A DNA stretch of 64,000 nucleotides from Pannonibacter indicus (GTDB lineage: Bacteria > Pseudomonadota > Alphaproteobacteria > Rhizobiales > Stappiaceae). A model generated the notes under the pieces. It ran no database searches. It was not told the DNA's origin and saw nothing but the letters and a program-made list of their open reading frames with translations. The translations under genes and the position numbers were made by a program. The stretch is taken from NCBI RefSeq assembly GCF_001418225.1, contig NZ_LIPT01000003.1, positions 62,001-126,000 on the forward strand, written 5' to 3'. Below, in pieces: positions 60,917-64,000 of this stretch (position 1 is the stretch's first letter; each line of letters opens with the position of its first letter).

Positions 60917-62341
60917 TCACCCCGCCTTGCGTGCAAGGCCGGTGATCACATCAAAGGACAGCATCACGTCATCGCGGGTGGTTTCGAACTGCCCGGCCTG
61001 GAAGCGCAGGACGAAGCGGCCGTCCACCAGCGTCTGGGTGAGGTAGATCCGCCCGTCTGCATTGATGGCCTCCAGCAGCGCCCGGTTGGCGGCGGCAATC
61101 GCCTCCTCATCACCGGAGAGATGTTCCGGGCGGTAACGGAAGGTGAAGAGCGAGAGCATGGGCTCGGTGATGATCTCGAAATCCGGCTCACTGCCGAGTT
61201 TCTGTGCCAGCTCCACCGACCAGGCCACGTGATTGCGGATCATTTCACGCAAGCCGGTGAGGCCATGGGCGCGCATCAGGAACCAGAGTTTCAGCGCCCG
61301 GAAGCGGCGGCCCAGCACCACGGACCATTCGGAATAATTGGTGATTTCGTCCTGACCGGATGTCTTCAGATATTCCGGCCGGATGGCAAGGGCGCGCACC
61401 TGCTGGGACGGATCGCGCAGGAACTGCACCGTGCAATCGAATTGCGCACCCAGCCACTTGTGCGGATTGATGACGATGCTGTCCGCGCCCTCAACACCCT
61501 CCCAAAGCTCGCGGAATTCCGGGCAGATCATGGCGGAGCCGGCCCAGGCCGCATCCACATGCAGGTAGAGGTTTTCGCGGGCTGCTATCTCCACCACGGC
61601 ACGGATATCGTCCGTGCCGCCGCATCCCGTGCCGCCAACGCAGGCGATGATGCCGGCCGGCAGATATCCGGCCTCACGGTCGGCGGTGATGGCGGCTTGC
61701 AGCGCCTGCGGGTTCATCGCCCGCCCCGGCCCCTCGATGGGGATGCGCACCAGATTGTCCGCGCCAAGCCCGGCAAACCAGACCGCCCGGTCGATGGAGG
61801 TGTGCACCTCGCCCGAGCAATAGACCCGGAGCCGCGGCTGGCCGGAAAGGCCTTTCTGGTTGCCTTGCCAGCCAAGGGCGCGCTCGCGCAGGGTCAGCAC
61901 GGCAGCCAGCGTGGCAGAGGAAGCCGTATCCTGCAGCGTGCCGGAAAAATCTGCAGGAAGGCCAATCGCCTGACGGAACCAGTCCGTTACCCGGCCTTCC
62001 AGCTCGGTTGCCGCCGGTGAGGTCTGCCACAGCATGCATTGCGCGGCCATGGCGCTGACGAGATATTCGGCAACAACGGAGACCGGCGCGGCATTGGCCG
62101 GGAAATAGGCGAAGAAGCGCGGATGCTGCCAGTGGGTCATGCCGGGCAGGATATCGGCCTCGAAGCTCTGGAAGATCGCCTCCATGGCCTCGGGCTGTTC
62201 CGGCGGGCTGGCGGCAATGCGGGCGGCAATTTCGCCAGGGGCTGTCTGGGCCCGCACGGGACGGTCCCTGAGGGCAGCCCTGTAATCGGCGCCCCAATCG
62301 GCTGCACGCCGCGACCAGTGCCGGAATTCTTTGCCGTCCAT
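60917..62341 (-). CDS. Group II pyridoxal-dependent decarboxylase (aromatic-L-amino-acid type)
   Basis: 474 residues, the size of DDC-like enzymes. HWQHPRFFAYFPANAAPVSVVAEYLVSAM near the N-terminus, HVDAAWAGSAMICPEFR (261-277) and INPHKWLG (291-298) with PLP Lys295 are diagnostic. It removes the carboxyl group from an amino acid; tyrosine, tryptophan, DOPA or phenylalanine are typical, but the substrate cannot be set from sequence. Cytosolic. It converges on the HicB gene. Confidence 0.9.
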   Translation of the reverse strand: MDGKEFRHWSRRAADWGADYRAALRDRPVRAQTAPGEIAARIAASPPEQPEAMEAIFQSFEADILPGMTHWQHPRFFAYFPANAAPVSVVAEYLVSAMAAQCMLWQTSPAATELEGRVTDWFRQAIGLPADFSGTLQDTASSATLAAVLTLRERALGWQGNQKGLSGQPRLRVYCSGEVHTSIDRAVWFAGLGADNLVRIPIEGPGRAMNPQALQAAITADREAGYLPAGIIACVGGTGCGGTDDIRAVVEIAARENLYLHVDAAWAGSAMICPEFRELWEGVEGADSIVINPHKWLGAQFDCTVQFLRDPSQQVRALAIRPEYLKTSGQDEITNYSEWSVVLGRRFRALKLWFLMRAHGLTGLREMIRNHVAWSVELAQKLGSEPDFEIITEPMLSLFTFRYRPEHLSGDEEAIAAANRALLEAINADGRIYLTQTLVDGRFVLRFQAGQFETTRDDVMLSFDVITGLARKAG

Positions 62342-62587
62342 TCCATCCTCCCGGAAAGATTATTCGCGCGTACTGTTATCGCCCGTCATTCCTGCCTGCA
62401 AGCTGCGCGCTTTCAGTCTGGCAACCAGCGGATGGCCTGCTAAAAGATGAGTTTACGAGTTAGGTATTAGCGCGCGAGGGACGGCTGCCGCCTGGCAGCT
62501 GCTGCCTGCAGGCTGATACGAAAACATGCAGCCCCTCAAGGCCGGTACGTGACGCATGTCTTGAGCTGGCCCTCCTGCCGCAGATGA

Positions 62588-63109
62588 ATGAACGGGTCCA
62601 TGTCACTCAGGGAAAGCGACAGCCGGTATGCTGCTTATCTGGCACATCGCAGTGCCCTGATCGACTATGGCACCCGGCTGCTGGGCTCGCGCGCCGATGC
62701 AGAGGATGTGGTGCAGGAAGCCTTCATCCGCTTTGTGCCGGAGAACAGCCCGCCTGCTTCCTCCCTCAGGGCCTATCTGTTCCGTATCGTGCGCAACCTT
62801 GCCTTTGACATCCGCCGCCGCCGCCAGCTGGAGACGCGCGAAGAGCCGGGTGATCTGCCGCATTGGACGAGACCGCAGGATGTGCAGACTCCGGAAGAGG
62901 ATGCGCTGTTCTGCGAGAACCTGCGGCGCATTTCGGACTATCTCGCCACACTGCCGCCGGAGGTGCGGACTTCGCTGGAAATGCACCGCTTTGGCGGCTA
63001 CACGCTGGACGAGATCGGTGGCCACCTGGGCCTGTCCACCGCCACCGTGCACCGTCATGTCACCCGGACGCTGGCGGCTCTGGCTGCCCTGCTGGAGCCC
63101 GGCACGTGA
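62588..63109 (+). CDS. ECF sigma factor, FecI-like
   Basis: 173 residues. Region 2 (LLGSRADAEDVVQEAFIRFVP, LRAYLFRIVRNLAFDIRRRRQ) and region 4 (LPPEVRTSLEMHRFGGYTLDEIGGHLGLSTATVHRHVTRTLAAL) are complete. It belongs to the FecI group of iron-responsive sigma factors, controlled by a FecR protein, encoded next. The start is uncertain: ATG 62600 is in frame and neither ATG has a clear ribosome-binding site. Confidence 0.9.
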   Translation: MNGSMSLRESDSRYAAYLAHRSALIDYGTRLLGSRADAEDVVQEAFIRFVPENSPPASSLRAYLFRIVRNLAFDIRRRRQLETREEPGDLPHWTRPQDVQTPEEDALFCENLRRISDYLATLPPEVRTSLEMHRFGGYTLDEIGGHLGLSTATVHRHVTRTLAALAALLEPGT

Positions 63110-63215
63110 CTTTTTGGAGCGATTCTGAAAAATTCTTGCGGCTCGCCCGTCTTGGGGAGAGTAAGGGACATCCGGCACGGCAGAATTTGCCGCTGCGGAA
63201 AGAGACGCGCGCGAC

Positions 63216-64000
63216 ATGCCAGTGACACCGGCCGGAGACATCAAGGATCCTGCGCTGCTCGAAGCGGCGGCAGACTGGCTCGTGCGCCTGCGTGAGGCGC
63301 CGGAGGATGAGGTCCTGCAGCAGGCCTTTGAGGTCTGGCTGACGCAGACCCCTGCCCATGCGGCGGCCTGGGCCCGGATGAACCGGACCTGGGACCTTCT
63401 GGGCCATGCGGGCGCAGCATCAGCGGAAGAGCCTCTGGCCGGTTCCGTGCAGCCCGTCACCCGCGAGCCCATCATCCACCAGTCTGTGGCGCCGTCCCGC
63501 CGTCCGGTCTCCGGCAGACATGCCGCAGGTCCGCGGCGCTGGCGGCGCTCGGTTCTGGCTGCAACAGCCGGAGCGATGGCGGCCTGCCTTGTCCTGCTGG
63601 CCGCACCAACCCTTCTGCTGCGTCTTGAAGCCGATCATTACACCGCAGCAGGCGAGCAGCGTGCCATCACGCTGGAGGATGGCACACGGGTGACCCTCGC
63701 CGCTGCCAGTGCGATTGCCACGGGATTCACGCCGCAGGCCCGCAGCGTCGAGTTGCTGTCGGGGGATGCCTATTTTGATGTGGTCAAGGACGCTGCCCGG
63801 CCCTTCACCGTCGGGACAGGGAATGTGCGCATCACGGTCCTCGGCACGTCCTTCGATGTGCGCGCCACCAGCGGCATGATCGATATAAGCCTGGCGGAGG
63901 GTTCGGTGCAGGCCGAGGTCAGCGCGGGCGGCAAGGTGCAACTGCGGACGCTGGTACCCGGCGAGATGCTGAGCATCGACCGGGCGACAGGACATCTCGT
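63216..64000 (+). CDS. FecR family anti-sigma regulator (3' partial)
   Basis: 261 codons visible from ATG 63216; the gene runs off the window. An N-terminal DUF4880-like domain (LLEAAADWLVRLREAPEDEV, AWARMNRTWDLLG) is followed by a basic segment, a membrane helix (VLAATAGAMAACLVLLAAPTLLL) and the FecR periplasmic domain (TAAGEQRAITLEDGTRVTL, RSVELLSGDAYFDVVKD, ITVLGTSFDVRA). FecR passes a TonB-receptor signal to the sigma factor. The receptor gene would be expected just beyond the edge. Confidence 0.92.
   Translation, partial: MPVTPAGDIKDPALLEAAADWLVRLREAPEDEVLQQAFEVWLTQTPAHAAAWARMNRTWDLLGHAGAASAEEPLAGSVQPVTREPIIHQSVAPSRRPVSGRHAAGPRRWRRSVLAATAGAMAACLVLLAAPTLLLRLEADHYTAAGEQRAITLEDGTRVTLAAASAIATGFTPQARSVELLSGDAYFDVVKDAARPFTVGTGNVRITVLGTSFDVRATSGMIDISLAEGSVQAEVSAGGKVQLRTLVPGEMLSIDRATGHL

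Noticed and set aside
1-64000. CRISPR array
   Set aside because: No regularly spaced direct repeats or cas genes were seen; the repeats present are dispersed inverted-repeat elements.
1-64000. Insertion sequence or prophage
   Set aside because: No transposase, integrase or phage structural gene was recognised; only small non-coding inverted repeats.

Overview
The window is about 64 kb of high-GC, densely coding chromosomal DNA with no phage or insertion sequence. Its content and gene order fit an alphaproteobacterium, most likely of the Hyphomicrobiales (Rhizobiales). Supporting signs are a tad/cpa pilus locus with a divergent tadE-like pair, the lysine/arginine/translation blocks rmuC-def-fmt-truA-dapE and dapD/argB/yihA/yidC/rnpA/rpmH, a MaoC-phosphotransacetylase fusion next to ackA, TTAACC motifs like CtrA half-sites, and intergenic inverted repeats of a kind common in that order. 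Genus cannot be read from the sequence.

Layout. 1-7.5 kb: end of an unidentified gene, the helicase gene hrpB, a DUF1186 protein, a PhnD-like binding protein that ends at an amber codon, then ackA and the maoC-pta fusion on the minus strand. 7.6-19.4 kb: a Flp/Tad pilus locus. Two TadE-like pseudopilin genes and a small CpaC-N-like gene are on the minus strand. Diverging from them are flp pilin, cpaA, cpaB, cpaC, cpaD, cpaE, cpaF, tadB and tadC; a TadD lipoprotein gene converges from the far end. 19.6-32.7 kb: housekeeping genes (M17 aminopeptidase, MarR regulator, NlpC/P60 hydrolase, rmuC, def, fmt, GNAT, truA, DUF2189, DUF805, dapE, methyltransferase, dapD, EamA transporter). 32.7-38.6 kb: a LysR regulator, then the minus-strand genes for a HAD nucleotidase, argB, yihA, yidC, rnpA and rpmH.

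39-46.5 kb: a sensor kinase without a partner, tRNA-Arg(ACG), a decayed shikimate dehydrogenase gene, two magnesium-transport genes (mgtC-like and mgtE), a small outer-membrane protein and a DUF2975/YozG-like pair. Each magnesium gene follows a small open frame with a near-perfect Shine-Dalgarno sequence, and in the mgtE leader that sequence is locked in a perfect hairpin. 46.5-50.2 kb: gabT-gabD opposite a regulator that fuses a MerR-type helix-turn-helix, an XRE-type helix-turn-helix and a cupin, with a perfect 9-bp inverted repeat between them. 50.4-59.9 kb: an eight-gene minus-strand unit (pxpA, biotin carrier, biotin carboxylase, pxpB, pxpC, a TorT-like binding protein, ABC ATPase, ABC permease) with a divergent LysR gene. 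It looks like a dedicated uptake and lactam/5-oxoproline-type catabolic system that includes biotin-dependent carboxylase parts. 60-64 kb: a HigBA-like toxin-antitoxin pair, a lone HicB-type antitoxin, a group II PLP decarboxylase, and an ECF sigma/FecR pair that runs off the end.

The most promising undescribed items are the structured mgtE leader with its hidden ribosome-binding site, the carboxylase/lactamase/importer operon, and the MerR-XRE-cupin regulator with its palindrome. All functions come from reading the sequence and recalled family features; no search was run.
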